A DNA stretch of 64,000 nucleotides from Aminobacter anthyllidis (GTDB lineage Bacteria; Pseudomonadota; Alphaproteobacteria; Rhizobiales; Rhizobiaceae). The notes under the pieces were generated by a model. The model saw nothing but the letters and a program-made list of their open reading frames with translations, had not been told where the DNA came from and ran no database searches. The DNA lies in the NCBI RefSeq assembly GCF_018555685.1, contig NZ_JAFLWW010000005.1, positions 496,001 to 560,000 of the forward strand, read 5' to 3'. This document shows, piece after piece, positions 26,435 through 37,356 of the stretch (position 1 is its first letter; every line of letters begins with the position of its first letter). The position numbers and the translations under genes are program-made.

Positions 26435-26459
26435 AAGCCGCCGGTATCACCGACGGCTT
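26435..26459 (-). terminator. Terminator of the atp operon
   Basis: AAGCCGCCGGT-atc-ACCGACGGCTT, an 11-base stem with one mismatch. On the minus strand it is followed by TTTGCTTTTT, a T-rich tail about 40 bases after the atpC stop. It may also stop the convergent CoA-transferase transcript. Confidence 0.7.
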
Positions 26460-26501
26460 GAGCAGATCTGCCGATCTGGGCACTGGCCCAGGCGAGAAAC
26501 C

Positions 26502-26900
26502 TTAGATCGCGGCTTCCAGCGTCGACAGGTGGTTGAGATAGACTTCCGCCTTGGTGCGGGCCTGATCTTCCTTGGCGTCGGAGACGTCCTCGCGCGCTTC
26601 CTGGATGCGGCGCAGCAGTTCGGCGCGGTCGATATCCTTGACCGGCGTCGCCGATTCGGCGAGCAGCGTGCAACCGGCAGGAACGATGTCGGCGAAACCG
26701 CCGAACACGACGTAGCGTTCTTCCTTGCCGGCAACGGTCTTCACCGTCACGACACCCGGCTTGATCGTGGTCATGACCGGCGCGTGGTTGGCCATGACAG
26801 TCATTTCGCCCTCCGCACCCGGAATGACGACGGACTCGACCTGCTCCGAAACGAGCAGACGCTCGGGCGAGACCAGTTCGAATTTGAAAGCTTCAGCCAT
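26502..26900 (-). CDS. atpC: ATP synthase F1 epsilon subunit
   Basis: A 132-residue epsilon subunit: N-terminal beta-sandwich (FKFELVSPERLLVSEQVESVVIPGAEGEMTV pattern, with GAEGEMTVMANHAP the family hallmark) and a C-terminal helical hairpin rich in Glu/Arg. It links the gamma shaft to the Fo ring and inhibits ATP hydrolysis. Last gene of atpHAGDC, 106 bases after atpD. Confidence 0.95.
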   Translation of the reverse strand: MAEAFKFELVSPERLLVSEQVESVVIPGAEGEMTVMANHAPVMTTIKPGVVTVKTVAGKEERYVVFGGFADIVPAGCTLLAESATPVKDIDRAELLRRIQEAREDVSDAKEDQARTKAEVYLNHLSTLEAAI

Positions 26901-27006
26901 GGTGTCTCACAAATGCTTGGACGGAGTTCCGAGCAGACCTGCCCGCAACAGGGCAGTCATCGGTGCAACAGCGCGGACCGATTGGCCCGCGCTGCGGCTT
27001 TTATGA

Positions 27007-28611
<1,605 letters not shown>

Positions 28612-28619
28612 TCACGTGG

Positions 28620-29504
28620 CTAGAGCGCTTCGGCGCCCGAAATAATCTCGATCAGTTCCTTGGTGATCTGGGCCTGACGCTGGCGGTTGTACGTGATCGT
28701 CAGCTTGTTGATCATGTCGCCTGCGTTGCGCGTGGCGTTGTCCATCGCGCTCATCTTGGCACCCATCTCACCGGCCGCATTCTCAAGCAGCGCACGGAAG
28801 ATCTGCACCGAGATGTTGCGCGGAATGAGATCGCCGAGGATTTCGCCCGGCTCAGGCTCGTATTCGTAGACCGCACCGCCGCTGGTGGCGGTATCAGTGC
28901 TGACCGACGGAGCCGCAGCCGGAATGACCTGCTGTGCTGTCGGAACCTGGCTGATCACCGACTTGAACTCGGAATAGAACAGCGTGCAAACGTCGAAGCC
29001 GCCCTGGTTGAACAGGGTGATCACCTTCTTGGCAATCATGTCGGCATGAACGAAACCAACCTGCTTGGCATCGCGCAGTTCGACGCGATCGATGATCAGC
29101 GAAGCGAAATCGCGACGCAGGACATCATAGCCCTTCTTGCCGACGGTGATGATCTTGACCGTCTTGCCCGAGGCCTGGAGCTTGCGGACATGGTCGCGGG
29201 CCAGACGCGAGATCTGGCTGTTGAAGCCGCCGCAAAGGCCGCGCTCAGCAGTGCAGACGACGAGCAGATGCACGTCGTCCTTGCCGGTGCCGGTCATCAG
29301 CGCCGGGGCATCGCCACCGCCGCCGACAGCCTGGGCGATGTTAGCGAGAACCGCACCCATGCGCTGCGAGTAGGGACGCGCGGCTTCCGCAGCTTCCTGG
29401 GCGCGACGCAGCTTCGCCGCGGCGACCATCTGCATCGCCTTGGTGATTTTCTGCGTCGCCTTGACCGAGGCGATACGGTTGCGGAGGTCTTTTAGCGAGG
29501 CCAT
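28620..29504 (-). CDS. atpG: ATP synthase F1 gamma subunit
   Basis: A 294-residue rotor shaft. The N-terminal helix [24 protein letters not shown] and the C-terminal helix with [32 protein letters not shown] pattern form the coiled coil; [11 protein letters not shown] is the conserved core strand. It starts 16 bases after the atpA stop. A short insert at about 198-212 (ending [11 protein letters not shown]) is typical for alphaproteobacteria. Confidence 0.95.
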   Translation of the reverse strand: MASLKDLRNRIASVKATQKITKAMQMVAAAKLRRAQEAAEAARPYSQRMGAVLANIAQAVGGGGDAPALMTGTGKDDVHLLVVCTAERGLCGGFNSQISRLARDHVRKLQASGKTVKIITVGKKGYDVLRRDFASLIIDRVELRDAKQVGFVHADMIAKKVITLFNQGGFDVCTLFYSEFKSVISQVPTAQQVIPAAAPSVSTDTATSGGAVYEYEPEPGEILGDLIPRNISVQIFRALLENAAGEMGAKMSAMDNATRNAGDMINKLTITYNRQRQAQITKELIEIISGAEAL

Positions 29505-29520
29505 GCCTTATCCGTCAGTG

Positions 29521-31050
29521 TCAGGCGAAGTTTTTCGCGAAAGCGTCGATGTGACCCTTGAGCTTGCCGCGGAGATCGTCGCTGAGCGCCTTCTCCGTAC
29601 GGATGCCGTCGAGAACGTCTTTGCCTTCCGAGCGCATGTAAGCCAGCAGGCCCTGCTCGAACTTGCCGACCTTGTTGAGGGCCAGCTTGTCGAGGTAGCC
29701 GTTGACGCCGGCGAAGATCACCGCGACCTGCTCTTCGGTCTTGAGCGGCGAGAACTGCGGCTGCTTGAGCAGCTCGGTCAGGCGCGCACCGCGGTTGAGC
29801 AGACGCTGGGTAGCGGCATCGAGGTCAGAACCGAACTGCGCGAACGCCGCCATCTCGCGGTACTGCGCGAGCTCGCCCTTGATCGAGCCTGCAACCTGCT
29901 TCATCGCCTTGATCTGGGCCGACGAGCCGACGCGCGACACCGACAGACCGACGTTCACGGCAGGACGGATGCCCTGGAAGAACAGGTTGGTCTCGAGGAA
30001 GATCTGGCCGTCGGTGATCGAGATCACGTTGGTCGGGATGTAGGCCGACACGTCGTTGGCCTGCGTCTCGATGACCGGAAGCGCGGTCAGCGAACCCGAG
30101 CCGTTTTCGTCGTTCAGCTTGGCCGAACGCTCGAGCAGGCGCGAGTGCAGATAGAAGACGTCGCCCGGGTAAGCTTCGCGGCCCGGCGGGCGGCGCAGCA
30201 GCAGCGACATCTGGCGATAGGCGACGGCCTGCTTGGACAGATCGTCATAGCCGATCAGCGCGTGCATGCCGTTGTCGCGGAAGTATTCGCCCATGGCGCA
30301 GCCGGCGAACGGCGCCAAGAACTGCATCGGGGCCGGATCGGAAGCCGTGGCAGCGATGATGATCGAATATTCGAGCGCGCCGCGCTCTTCGAGCACCTTG
30401 ACGAACTGCGCGACGGTCGAGCGCTTCTGGCCGACAGCGACGTAGACGCAGTAAAGCTTTTCCTTGTCCGGACCGGACTGGTGAATAGCCTTCTGGTTCA
30501 AGATGGTGTCGAGAATGATGGCGGTCTTGCCGGTCTGGCGGTCACCGATGACGAGCTCACGCTGGCCGCGGCCGACCGGGATCAGGGCGTCGATGGCCTT
30601 GAGGCCGGTCGACATCGGCTCATGCACCGACTTGCGGGGGATGATGCCGGGCGCCTTGACGTCGACGCGGCGGCGTTCCTTCGCCTTGATCGGACCCTTG
30701 CCGTCGATCGGATTGCCGAGCGCGTCAACGACGCGACCGAGCAGCTCCGGACCAACCGGGACGTCGACGATCGAGCCGGTACGCTTGACGGTGTCGCCTT
30801 CCTTGATGTCGCGGTCGGCACCGAAGATGACGACGCCGACGTTGTCGCTTTCAAGGTTCAGCGCCATGCCGCGGATGCCGCCCGGGAACTCGACCATTTC
30901 GCCCGCTTGGACGTTGTCGAGACCGTAGACGCGGGCGATACCGTCGCCGACCGACAGAACCTGACCGACTTCGGTAACTTCGGCTTCCTTGCCGAAATTC
31001 TTGATCTGGTCTTTCAGAATTGCGGAAATTTCCGCGGCGCGGATGTCCAT
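29521..31050 (-). CDS. atpA: ATP synthase F1 alpha subunit
   Basis: A 509-residue non-catalytic nucleotide-binding subunit. P-loop GDRQTGKT is at residues 169-176, the arginine finger region [13 protein letters not shown] is present, and [20 protein letters not shown] is intact. The ATG overlaps the atpH stop by one base (TGATG). Length is standard. A long open frame on the opposite strand across this gene is a codon-usage shadow. Confidence 0.97.
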   Translation of the reverse strand: MDIRAAEISAILKDQIKNFGKEAEVTEVGQVLSVGDGIARVYGLDNVQAGEMVEFPGGIRGMALNLESDNVGVVIFGADRDIKEGDTVKRTGSIVDVPVGPELLGRVVDALGNPIDGKGPIKAKERRRVDVKAPGIIPRKSVHEPMSTGLKAIDALIPVGRGQRELVIGDRQTGKTAIILDTILNQKAIHQSGPDKEKLYCVYVAVGQKRSTVAQFVKVLEERGALEYSIIIAATASDPAPMQFLAPFAGCAMGEYFRDNGMHALIGYDDLSKQAVAYRQMSLLLRRPPGREAYPGDVFYLHSRLLERSAKLNDENGSGSLTALPVIETQANDVSAYIPTNVISITDGQIFLETNLFFQGIRPAVNVGLSVSRVGSSAQIKAMKQVAGSIKGELAQYREMAAFAQFGSDLDAATQRLLNRGARLTELLKQPQFSPLKTEEQVAVIFAGVNGYLDKLALNKVGKFEQGLLAYMRSEGKDVLDGIRTEKALSDDLRGKLKGHIDAFAKNFA

Positions 31051-31610
31051 CAGCCGACCTCTTTCAGTGCAAGCTTGAGCGAATTGAGTTTGGTTTTGAG
31101 CGACGTATCGATCTGGCGCGAGCCCATCTTCACGATCAGGCCGCCGAGCAGCGAAGGATCGACGGCGACCGAGATCGCCACGTCCTTGCCGGCGACGCTC
31201 TTCAGCGCCGACTTGAGTTCCGTTTCCTGCGCAGCGGTCAACGCATGCGCCGAAGTCACCTCGGCCGACGTCTCGCCACGATGCTCGGCGGCGATCTGGC
31301 GGAACGCCTTGATCATGCCGGGCAGGGCGAAGAGGCGGCGGTTGCGCGCCACGAGGCGGAGGAAATTGCCGGTCAGACCGGCGATCTTGGCCTTGTCGGC
31401 GATCGCCGAAATGGCCCTTTCCTGATCTTCGCCGGAGAACACCGGGCTCTTGATCAGGCGATCGAGATCAGCGCTGCCGTCAAGCAGCGCAGCGAAACGA
31501 CCGAGGTCGGCTTCTACCTTTGCAACAGCGCCTGCTTCGAGCGCGAGATCGAACAACGATCCCGCATAGCGCTCAGCAACACCGGAGATTGGCGAGGAAG
31601 ATTGGGTCAC
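31050..31610 (-). CDS. atpH: ATP synthase delta subunit
   Basis: A 186-residue stator (OSCP-like) subunit, first gene of the F1 operon. [18 protein letters not shown] at the N terminus and a C-terminal domain ending [24 protein letters not shown] match the family. The start is taken as the GTG at 31610 (protein [10 protein letters not shown]...), since close relatives begin a few residues before ISGVA; a start at 31643 adds 11 basic residues. No Fo genes follow, as is usual in alphaproteobacteria, where Fo is encoded elsewhere. Confidence 0.93.
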   Translation of the reverse strand: MTQSSSPISGVAERYAGSLFDLALEAGAVAKVEADLGRFAALLDGSADLDRLIKSPVFSGEDQERAISAIADKAKIAGLTGNFLRLVARNRRLFALPGMIKAFRQIAAEHRGETSAEVTSAHALTAAQETELKSALKSVAGKDVAISVAVDPSLLGGLIVKMGSRQIDTSLKTKLNSLKLALKEVG

Positions 31611-31848
31611 GGACCGTCTTTTCTCTTGTCTGACAGGCCGCAAGATTGTTGGCGCGAGTGTGAGACTCTAGCTAAATCTTTGACCTTACTGCGTTTTTTG
31701 ACCCCGGAGTTCGCGACAGCCGCATTCCCCCGGCCGAAAGTCGATTGCCGTCTAGCACAGGCTTTTGAGGACCGCAACACGTCCTCTAACAGCCGTTTGA
31801 GGCACTATTGTCGCATCTCGCGCGCCGGAGCGGCGGCTTGACGGCGAT

Positions 31849-32244
31849 TCACGGCCAGAAGCCGAAAACAAACCCCAGGGGTAGGGCCGCCAGACCCAGT
31901 TCGATAACGATCGCCACCCAGTTGTATGGGGTGTTGGCACCGTCCGACATCATCGCGACGACGCGGCCAAAGGCCGTGAACAGCCAGGACACGCCGAGCG
32001 CCATGTAAAGCCATGGCTGGGCGAGCAGAATCGCGCACAGTCCGACACCGAGGAAGAAGCCCGCCATGGTCGCGCGTCCCTGGGCGATGGCTTCCGGATT
32101 GTCGGGCCGTGCCTGCAACCTGAGCAGGCGGAAGGCGATCCTCGGGGCGAAGAACAAGATGACGCCGAACAGCAGCGTGACCGCCGCCGAACTCCACGCC
32201 AGCCACTCGCCCTGGCTTGTCGGCCACGGAAATGTAAATTCCAT
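31849..32244 (-). CDS. Small four-helix membrane protein, DUF4345-like
   Basis: A 131-residue protein. Hydrophobic segments lie at about 15-33, 58-76, 80-96 and 108-128; the RATMAGFFLGVGLCAILL and AFGRVVAMMSDG stretches resemble DUF4345 proteins. Function unknown; acts in the inner membrane. ATG at 32244 is preceded by GGAGGG. A much longer frame extends upstream, but it opposes the methyltransferase gene and is non-conserved. The 238 bases between it and atpH hold an inverted repeat GAGGAC-N8-GTCCTC (31767-31786) and presumably the atp promoter. Confidence 0.7.
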   Translation of the reverse strand: MEFTFPWPTSQGEWLAWSSAAVTLLFGVILFFAPRIAFRLLRLQARPDNPEAIAQGRATMAGFFLGVGLCAILLAQPWLYMALGVSWLFTAFGRVVAMMSDGANTPYNWVAIVIELGLAALPLGFVFGFWP

Positions 32245-32370
32245 ATTCCCCCTCCGGCTAGGCCGTGAATCCGTGGCGATCATAGCGGACGGCGTGCCGA
32301 GCGCCAGTACGCAACTGGCGGGGGCGGCTGGAACAAGTAAGATGTGGCTACTGAGCCAGTGGAGAGGACC

Positions 32371-32886
32371 ATGGCCATACCGGAGCGCATAGTCTGGGCA
32401 ATCGACCACCTCGCCATTCGACCCGGCGAACGGCTGCTGGAAATCGGTTGCGGACGAGGCGTCGCCATGGCCGAGATTACGCCGCTTCTGATCGACGGTC
32501 ACATCACCGGGCTGGATCGTTCGGACAGCGCGATCAGCTCCGCCGAGGCGAGAAACCGCGCGGCAATCACCGCCGGCAAGGCTGCCCTTGTGCAAGGGGC
32601 TTTCGCCGACTGGAAGGGAGCGGGCCGGCTCTTCGACAAGATCTTCGCCATCAACGTCAACCTGTTCTGGCTGGAGGCGGCGCGCGAACTCAAGCTGATC
32701 CGCTCGCTGCTTGCGCCCGAGGGTCGGCTGTTCCTGTTCTTCGAGCCGCCAAGTGCCAGCCAGATCCCAACCATCGAGCGCGCTATCGTGGTGCGGCTGG
32801 CTGCGGCCAGTTACACGCTGGAAAAGTCGATGCACGGTCCAGACGCAAAACCGCCGCTGCTCGGCATGGTCGCCAAACCGACCTAG
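32371..32886 (+). CDS. Class I SAM-dependent methyltransferase
   Basis: A 171-residue small methyltransferase. SAM-binding motif I is LLEIGCGRGVAMAEI; the acidic end of strand 2 is in ITGLDRSDSAI, and KIFAINVNLFWLE is motif IV. Start ATG 32371 follows GAGAGGA; an upstream ATG at 32344 lacks a ribosome-binding site. Substrate unknown. Convergent with priA, their stops 4 bases apart. Confidence 0.85.
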   Translation: MAIPERIVWAIDHLAIRPGERLLEIGCGRGVAMAEITPLLIDGHITGLDRSDSAISSAEARNRAAITAGKAALVQGAFADWKGAGRLFDKIFAINVNLFWLEAARELKLIRSLLAPEGRLFLFFEPPSASQIPTIERAIVVRLAAASYTLEKSMHGPDAKPPLLGMVAKPT

Positions 32887-32890
32887 TCGG

Positions 32891-35074
32891 TTACAGGAAG
32901 CTCTGCGGGTCGATGTCGACCTGCACGCGCACCGAGCCGCGAACCTTGGGCCCGGCGGCAAGCAGCGCACGGATGTAGCCCTGGATATCGGCCTTCCTGT
33001 CGGCCTGCACCAGCAACCGGAAGCGATGGCGCCCGCCGATCAGTGCCAACGGCGCCTCCGCCGGGCCAAGCACATGGACATCCTGCGCCACCTGGGCCGC
33101 GCGGCGCAGCCCGCGTGCATGGCTCTCGGCCTCTGGCCTTGTCGCCGCGCTGACGATGATGCCGGCGAGCCTGCCGAAGGGCGGCAACGCTGCCTTCTCC
33201 CGCTCGGAAATCTCTCGGTCGTAAAAGGCCTCCGAATCGCCTGAGACAATCGCCCGCATGACCGGATGGTCGGGCTGGAATGTCTGCAGCAGGCCAAGGC
33301 TCTTCTTGCCGGTGCGCCCTGCCCGCCCCGTTACTTGCGACAAAAGCTGATAGGTGCGCTCGGCCGCACGCGGATCGCCATTGGCCAGGCCGAGATCGGC
33401 GTCGACAACGCCGACAAGCGTCATGTTCGGAAAGTTGTGGCCCTTGGCGACAAGCTGGGTTCCGATGATGATGTCGGCCTCGCCATTGGCGATCGCCTCC
33501 AGCTCCAGTCTCAGCCGCTTGACCCCACCGAGCATGTCCGATGACAGCACGATGGTCCGGGCATCGGGGAAGTGCGAGACCACTTCCTCGGCAATGCGTT
33601 CGACGCCGGGGCCGCAGGCGACGAGATGATCGAAGGTGCCGCATTCCGGGCAGGCCTCGGGGCGTCTCTCGTTGTGACCGCAATGGTGGCAAACGAGTTG
33701 GCCGCGAAAGCGATGCTCGACCAGCCAGGCAGAGCAGACAGGGCAGCCGAAGCGATGGCCGCAGACCCGGCACAGCGTCAGCGGTGCATAGCCGCGCCGG
33801 TTGAGGAACAGCAGCGACTGCTCTTGCCGACCAAGCGTTTCGCGCATCTTGCCAAGCAGCACCGGCGACAGGAAGCCGCCACGTGCCGGCGGCGAGCGGC
33901 GCATGTCGATGGTGGCGAGTTGCGGCAGCGCGGCTTCGGCAAAACGCGCCGACAGCACGGCTCGGGCATATTTGCCTTGCTCCGCGTTGACCCGGCTTTC
34001 CACCGAAGGCGTGGCGGAGGCCAGTACCACCGGGAAACCGCCGATATGGGCGCGCACCACGGCCATGTCGCGGGCGTTGTAGAAGACGCGGTCCTCCTGC
34101 TTGTAGGCAGGGTCGTGCTCCTCGTCGACGACGATCAGGCCAAGATTGTTGAAAGGCAAAAACAGCGCCGAGCGCGCGCCGGCGACCACCCGCACGCCGC
34201 CTTCCGCCACCTGGCGCCAGACGCGCTCGCGCATCCTCGGCGGCAGGTCCGAGTGCCACTCGGCAGGCTTCGCGCCGAATCGGTTCTGGAAGCGCTCGAG
34301 GAACGCCTGCGTCAGGGCGATTTCAGGCAGCAGGATCAGCACCTGCTTGCCCTTGTCGAGTGCCGCCGCAATCGCCTCGAAATAGACCTCGGTCTTGCCT
34401 GAGCCCGTGACGCCGTCGATGAGGGTGACGGCGAATCGGTCGGCTTCGACCTGGTCGCGCAGGCCTGCGGCCACCGCTCCCTGGTCACCCGTCAGCTCGG
34501 CTGCGGCATAGGATGTGTCGGGGGCGGCCACCACCGGGCGCGGCGGTATCATCACGGTCTCGAACACGCCTTGTGCCCTCAGCCCGTCAACGACGGTCGA
34601 GGACACGCCGGCGGCATGCGCCAGCCCCGAGCGCGTCCAGGCCATGCCGTCATTGGCCATTTCGAGCACACGTGTCCGCGCCGCCGTCATCCGGTCTGGT
34701 TCGCCGTCACTGCGCTTGATGCCTTCGGTCCACGGCTCCGGGTCGAAGGCTTCGGGCGCGCGCAGGATCATCCGCGCCACCATGCCGGGCGGCGACAGCG
34801 TGTATTGCGCGATCCAGTCGACGAGGCGCCGCATCTGCTCGGTGATGGGCGGGCAATCAAAGACATGGGCGATGGGACGGAGCTTCTTGGGATCCACCGC
34901 TTCGACCGGCCCGTCCCAGACGATGCCGGCCACTTCGCGCGGCCCCAGCGGCACGCGCACGATCGACCCGGGCACCACCTGCATGCCGTCGGGCACGGCA
35001 TAGGAATAGGCGCGCTCGGCCGGCATCGGCACCAGCACGGCGGCAGCCCTTGTTCTTGGCGAATCGGCGGTCAT
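32891..35074 (-). CDS. priA: Primosomal replication restart helicase PriA
   Basis: A 727-residue superfamily 2 helicase. The N-terminal DNA-binding domain (RAYSYAVPDGMQVVPGSIVRVPLG pattern) is followed by Walker A GVTGSGKTEVYFEA (about 225-238) and the Walker B box DEEHD. Zinc-binding cysteines occur in pairs (CRVCGHRFGCPVCSAWL, CHHCGHNERRPEACPECG), and motif V/VI contains GTQLVAKGHNFPN and QVTGRAGR. It reloads the replisome at stalled forks. Divergent from the transaldolase-like gene. Confidence 0.96.
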   Translation of the reverse strand: MTADSPRTRAAAVLVPMPAERAYSYAVPDGMQVVPGSIVRVPLGPREVAGIVWDGPVEAVDPKKLRPIAHVFDCPPITEQMRRLVDWIAQYTLSPPGMVARMILRAPEAFDPEPWTEGIKRSDGEPDRMTAARTRVLEMANDGMAWTRSGLAHAAGVSSTVVDGLRAQGVFETVMIPPRPVVAAPDTSYAAAELTGDQGAVAAGLRDQVEADRFAVTLIDGVTGSGKTEVYFEAIAAALDKGKQVLILLPEIALTQAFLERFQNRFGAKPAEWHSDLPPRMRERVWRQVAEGGVRVVAGARSALFLPFNNLGLIVVDEEHDPAYKQEDRVFYNARDMAVVRAHIGGFPVVLASATPSVESRVNAEQGKYARAVLSARFAEAALPQLATIDMRRSPPARGGFLSPVLLGKMRETLGRQEQSLLFLNRRGYAPLTLCRVCGHRFGCPVCSAWLVEHRFRGQLVCHHCGHNERRPEACPECGTFDHLVACGPGVERIAEEVVSHFPDARTIVLSSDMLGGVKRLRLELEAIANGEADIIIGTQLVAKGHNFPNMTLVGVVDADLGLANGDPRAAERTYQLLSQVTGRAGRTGKKSLGLLQTFQPDHPVMRAIVSGDSEAFYDREISEREKAALPPFGRLAGIIVSAATRPEAESHARGLRRAAQVAQDVHVLGPAEAPLALIGGRHRFRLLVQADRKADIQGYIRALLAAGPKVRGSVRVQVDIDPQSFL

Positions 35075-35164
35075 GACGCGTGACCTTGCCCCGAACTTGG
35101 TTTAGAGCAAAGGCCGAGACATGCGGTGCCCCAGGGGCACCCTTCCATTGCCAAGGAGACCACC

Positions 35165-35818
35165 ATGAAGTTTTTCGTCGACACCGCCGACGTGAAGGAC
35201 ATCCGTGAGCTGAACGAGCTCGGCCTTCTCGACGGCGTCACCACCAACCCCTCGCTGATCCTCAAGTCGGGCCGCAACATCGCCGAAGTGACCAAGGAAA
35301 TCTGCGACATCGTCGAAGGCCCGGTTTCGGCGGAAGTTGCCGCCACCGAATATGCCGAGATGATGAAGGAAGCGGCGGTGCTGTCGAAGATCGCCGACAA
35401 CATCTGCATCAAGGTGCCGCTGACGCTCGACGGCCTCAAGGCGTGCCGCGCGCTGACCTCGGAAGGCCGCATGGTCAATGTCACCTTGTGCTTCTCCGCC
35501 AACCAGGCGCTGCTCGCCGCCAAGGCCGGCGCGACCTTCATCTCGCCGTTCATCGGCCGCCTCGACGACATGGGTGTCGATGGCATGGAACTGATCGCCG
35601 AGATCCGCCACATCTACGACAACTACGGCTTCGACACCGAGATCCTCGCCGCCTCGATCCGTTCGACCGAGCACGTCAAGCGCGCCGCGATGATCGGCGC
35701 TGACGTCGCCACCATCCCGCCGGCAACGCTCAAGGCGCTGGTCAAGCACCCGCTGACCGACAAGGGCCTCGAGATGTTCCTGTCCGACTGGGCCAAGACC
35801 GGCCAGAAGATCGGCTGA
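35165..35818 (+). CDS. fsa: Transaldolase-like / fructose-6-phosphate aldolase family protein
   Basis: A 217-residue short transaldolase-fold enzyme. [31 protein letters not shown] is the family opening (pattern), the Schiff-base lysine is in NICIKVPLT (about residue 86), and [30 protein letters not shown] is intact. The short form (TalC/MipB/Fsa) acts either as transaldolase or as fructose-6-phosphate aldolase; which one cannot be told here. AAGGAG lies 7 bases before the ATG at 35165. Confidence 0.92.
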   Translation: MKFFVDTADVKDIRELNELGLLDGVTTNPSLILKSGRNIAEVTKEICDIVEGPVSAEVAATEYAEMMKEAAVLSKIADNICIKVPLTLDGLKACRALTSEGRMVNVTLCFSANQALLAAKAGATFISPFIGRLDDMGVDGMELIAEIRHIYDNYGFDTEILAASIRSTEHVKRAAMIGADVATIPPATLKALVKHPLTDKGLEMFLSDWAKTGQKIG

Positions 35819-35832
35819 ATTCTTCCCACCGA

Positions 35833-35871
35833 ACAACAAAGCCGGCGCACCATCTGCGCCGGCTTTGTTGT
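35833..35871. terminator. Strong bidirectional terminator
   Basis: A perfect inverted repeat with 17-base arms (ACAACAAAGCCGGCGCA and its complement) and a 5-base loop, with T-rich ends on both strands. It separates the convergent aldolase gene and Lrp gene. Confidence 0.9.
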
Positions 35872-35887
35872 GCCTGCCAACCAGGCA

Positions 35888-36325
35888 TCATGCCAGCGGC
35901 GGCAAGCGTCGCTTCACCGGCTGCGCCTTGACGATCGAACTGTTGGTCTCGGCCTTGTCGGTGATCTGGTCGAGGATCTTGTCGAGCTCGTCGATCGAAC
36001 GGATGTGCAGCCTGGCGATGAAGCAGTCGTCGCCGGTCACCTTGTCGCATTCCGAAAACTGCGCGATGTCCTCGATCAGCTTCTGCACCTGATGCAGCTT
36101 TCCCGGCAGCGGCCGGATGCGCACGATCGCCTGCAAGGTGTAGCCGAGCGCAACCGGGTCGATGTCCACCGTGAAGGCGCGGATGACGCCGCGCTCCTCC
36201 AGCCGCCTGAGACGTTCGGAGGTGCTTGGCGACGACAGGTTTACCCGCTGCGCCAGTTCCTTCAGCGAAATCCGGGCGTCATCAACCAGAATTTCGACGA
36301 TGCGCCTGTCGAGATCGTCCAGCAT
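35888..36325 (-). CDS. Lrp/AsnC family transcriptional regulator
   Basis: A 145-residue regulator. The N-terminal helix-turn-helix (RISLKELAQRVNLSSPSTSERLRRLEERGVI, given as pattern) is followed by an RAM effector domain (GYTLQAIVRIRPLPG, TGDDCFIARLHI). It is divergent from an EamA-family exporter, the common arrangement in which an Lrp protein controls export of an amino acid or related metabolite. Confidence 0.93.
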   Translation of the reverse strand: MLDDLDRRIVEILVDDARISLKELAQRVNLSSPSTSERLRRLEERGVIRAFTVDIDPVALGYTLQAIVRIRPLPGKLHQVQKLIEDIAQFSECDKVTGDDCFIARLHIRSIDELDKILDQITDKAETNSSIVKAQPVKRRLPPLA

Positions 36326-36458
36326 GCAAGCCTCTTAGGTATTTTTGCCAGATTACCTTACAAGATTAGTCTCAACCTCACAATCACCTTCCATAATCCA
36401 TATATTCCGACCAACCACAGGCCTACAAATGCAGTCCTGAAACCAGGGGTGCGTGGCA
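36326..36458. promoter_or_regulatory. Divergent control region lrp-like / eamA-like
   Basis: A 133-base AT-rich gap between divergent starts, with A/T-rich tracts and CATATATTCC, a possible -10 on the plus strand. Lrp proteins bind loose AT-rich palindromes, so no exact operator is called. Confidence 0.4.
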
Positions 36459-37349
36459 ATGTCGGACAAGATGCGCGGCACGGTCGAAATGACCGCTGCA
36501 ATGGTGATTTCGGGAACGATCGGGCTGTTTGTCGTCCTGTCCGGCCAGCCGGTCATGTCAGTGGTATTCTGGCGCTGCGCTTTCGGTGCGATCACGCTTT
36601 TGATCGTTTGCGCGGCGCTTGGCCTGTTTCGGCCAGCGCTGATCACGCGCCACCAGATCGTGTGGGCGGCCGCGGGCGGCGTCGCCATCGTCTCGAACTG
36701 GATCCTGCTGTTCGCCGCCTTCCCGCGCGCCTCGATCTCGATCGCCACCGCCGTCTACAACACCCAGCCCTTCATGCTGGTGGCGCTTGGAGCGTTGTTG
36801 TTCGGCGAGCGCCTGACACTGACCAAGCTGACATGGCTCGCCTTCGCCTTCGGCGGCATGCTGCTGATCGTCCAGTCCAAGCCGGGCGCAGGTGCTGTCG
36901 GCACCGACTATCTCTCGGGCATCCTGCTGGCGCTGGGAGCGGCCTTCTTCTACGCCATCGCCGCGATCATCACCAAGAAGCTCAAGGGCGTGCCGCCGCA
37001 CCTGATCGCGCTGATCCAGGTTACTGTCGGCATCGCGATGCTCGCGCCCTTCGCCGACTTCCCAGAGTTGCCAACCGATGCGAAGACCTGGGCGTTGCTT
37101 GTCGCAGTCGGCGTCATCCACACCGGCGTGATGTACATCCTGCTCTACGGCGCGATCCAGAAGCTGCCGACGAATCTCGTCGGCTCATTGTCGTTCATCT
37201 ATCCTGTTGTCGCGATCCTGGCCGACTTCCTTGCCTTCGGTCATCGCCTCCAGCCGCTGCAGTTGCTCGGCGCCGCCGCTATCCTGGTTGCCGCCGCCGG
37301 CATGACGCTGGGCTGGACTCTGGTGAAGCCGCGCGTCGCGCGTGCCTGA
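36459..37349 (+). CDS. EamA/DMT-family transporter
   Basis: A 296-residue ten-helix drug/metabolite exporter with two EamA repeats (about 8-138 and 150-285). Repeat signatures: FWRCAFGAITLL, TAVYNTQPFMLVALGALLFGERLT and GSLSFIYPVVAILADFLAFGHRL. ATG at 36459 is preferred over an in-frame GTG two codons earlier. Adjacent Lrp-like regulator suggests amino-acid export (inference). The AAA ATPase gene ends 7 bases beyond, convergent. Confidence 0.9.
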   Translation: MSDKMRGTVEMTAAMVISGTIGLFVVLSGQPVMSVVFWRCAFGAITLLIVCAALGLFRPALITRHQIVWAAAGGVAIVSNWILLFAAFPRASISIATAVYNTQPFMLVALGALLFGERLTLTKLTWLAFAFGGMLLIVQSKPGAGAVGTDYLSGILLALGAAFFYAIAAIITKKLKGVPPHLIALIQVTVGIAMLAPFADFPELPTDAKTWALLVAVGVIHTGVMYILLYGAIQKLPTNLVGSLSFIYPVVAILADFLAFGHRLQPLQLLGAAAILVAAAGMTLGWTLVKPRVARA

Positions 37350-37356
37350 ACAGGCT

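Noticed and set aside
29440-31425. Open frame of 661 codons on the plus strand across atpA and atpH
   Set aside because: It lies exactly opposite conserved ATP synthase genes; in high-GC DNA with G/C-ending codons the complementary frame stays open by composition. Same reasoning for 27091-28623 (opposite atpD).
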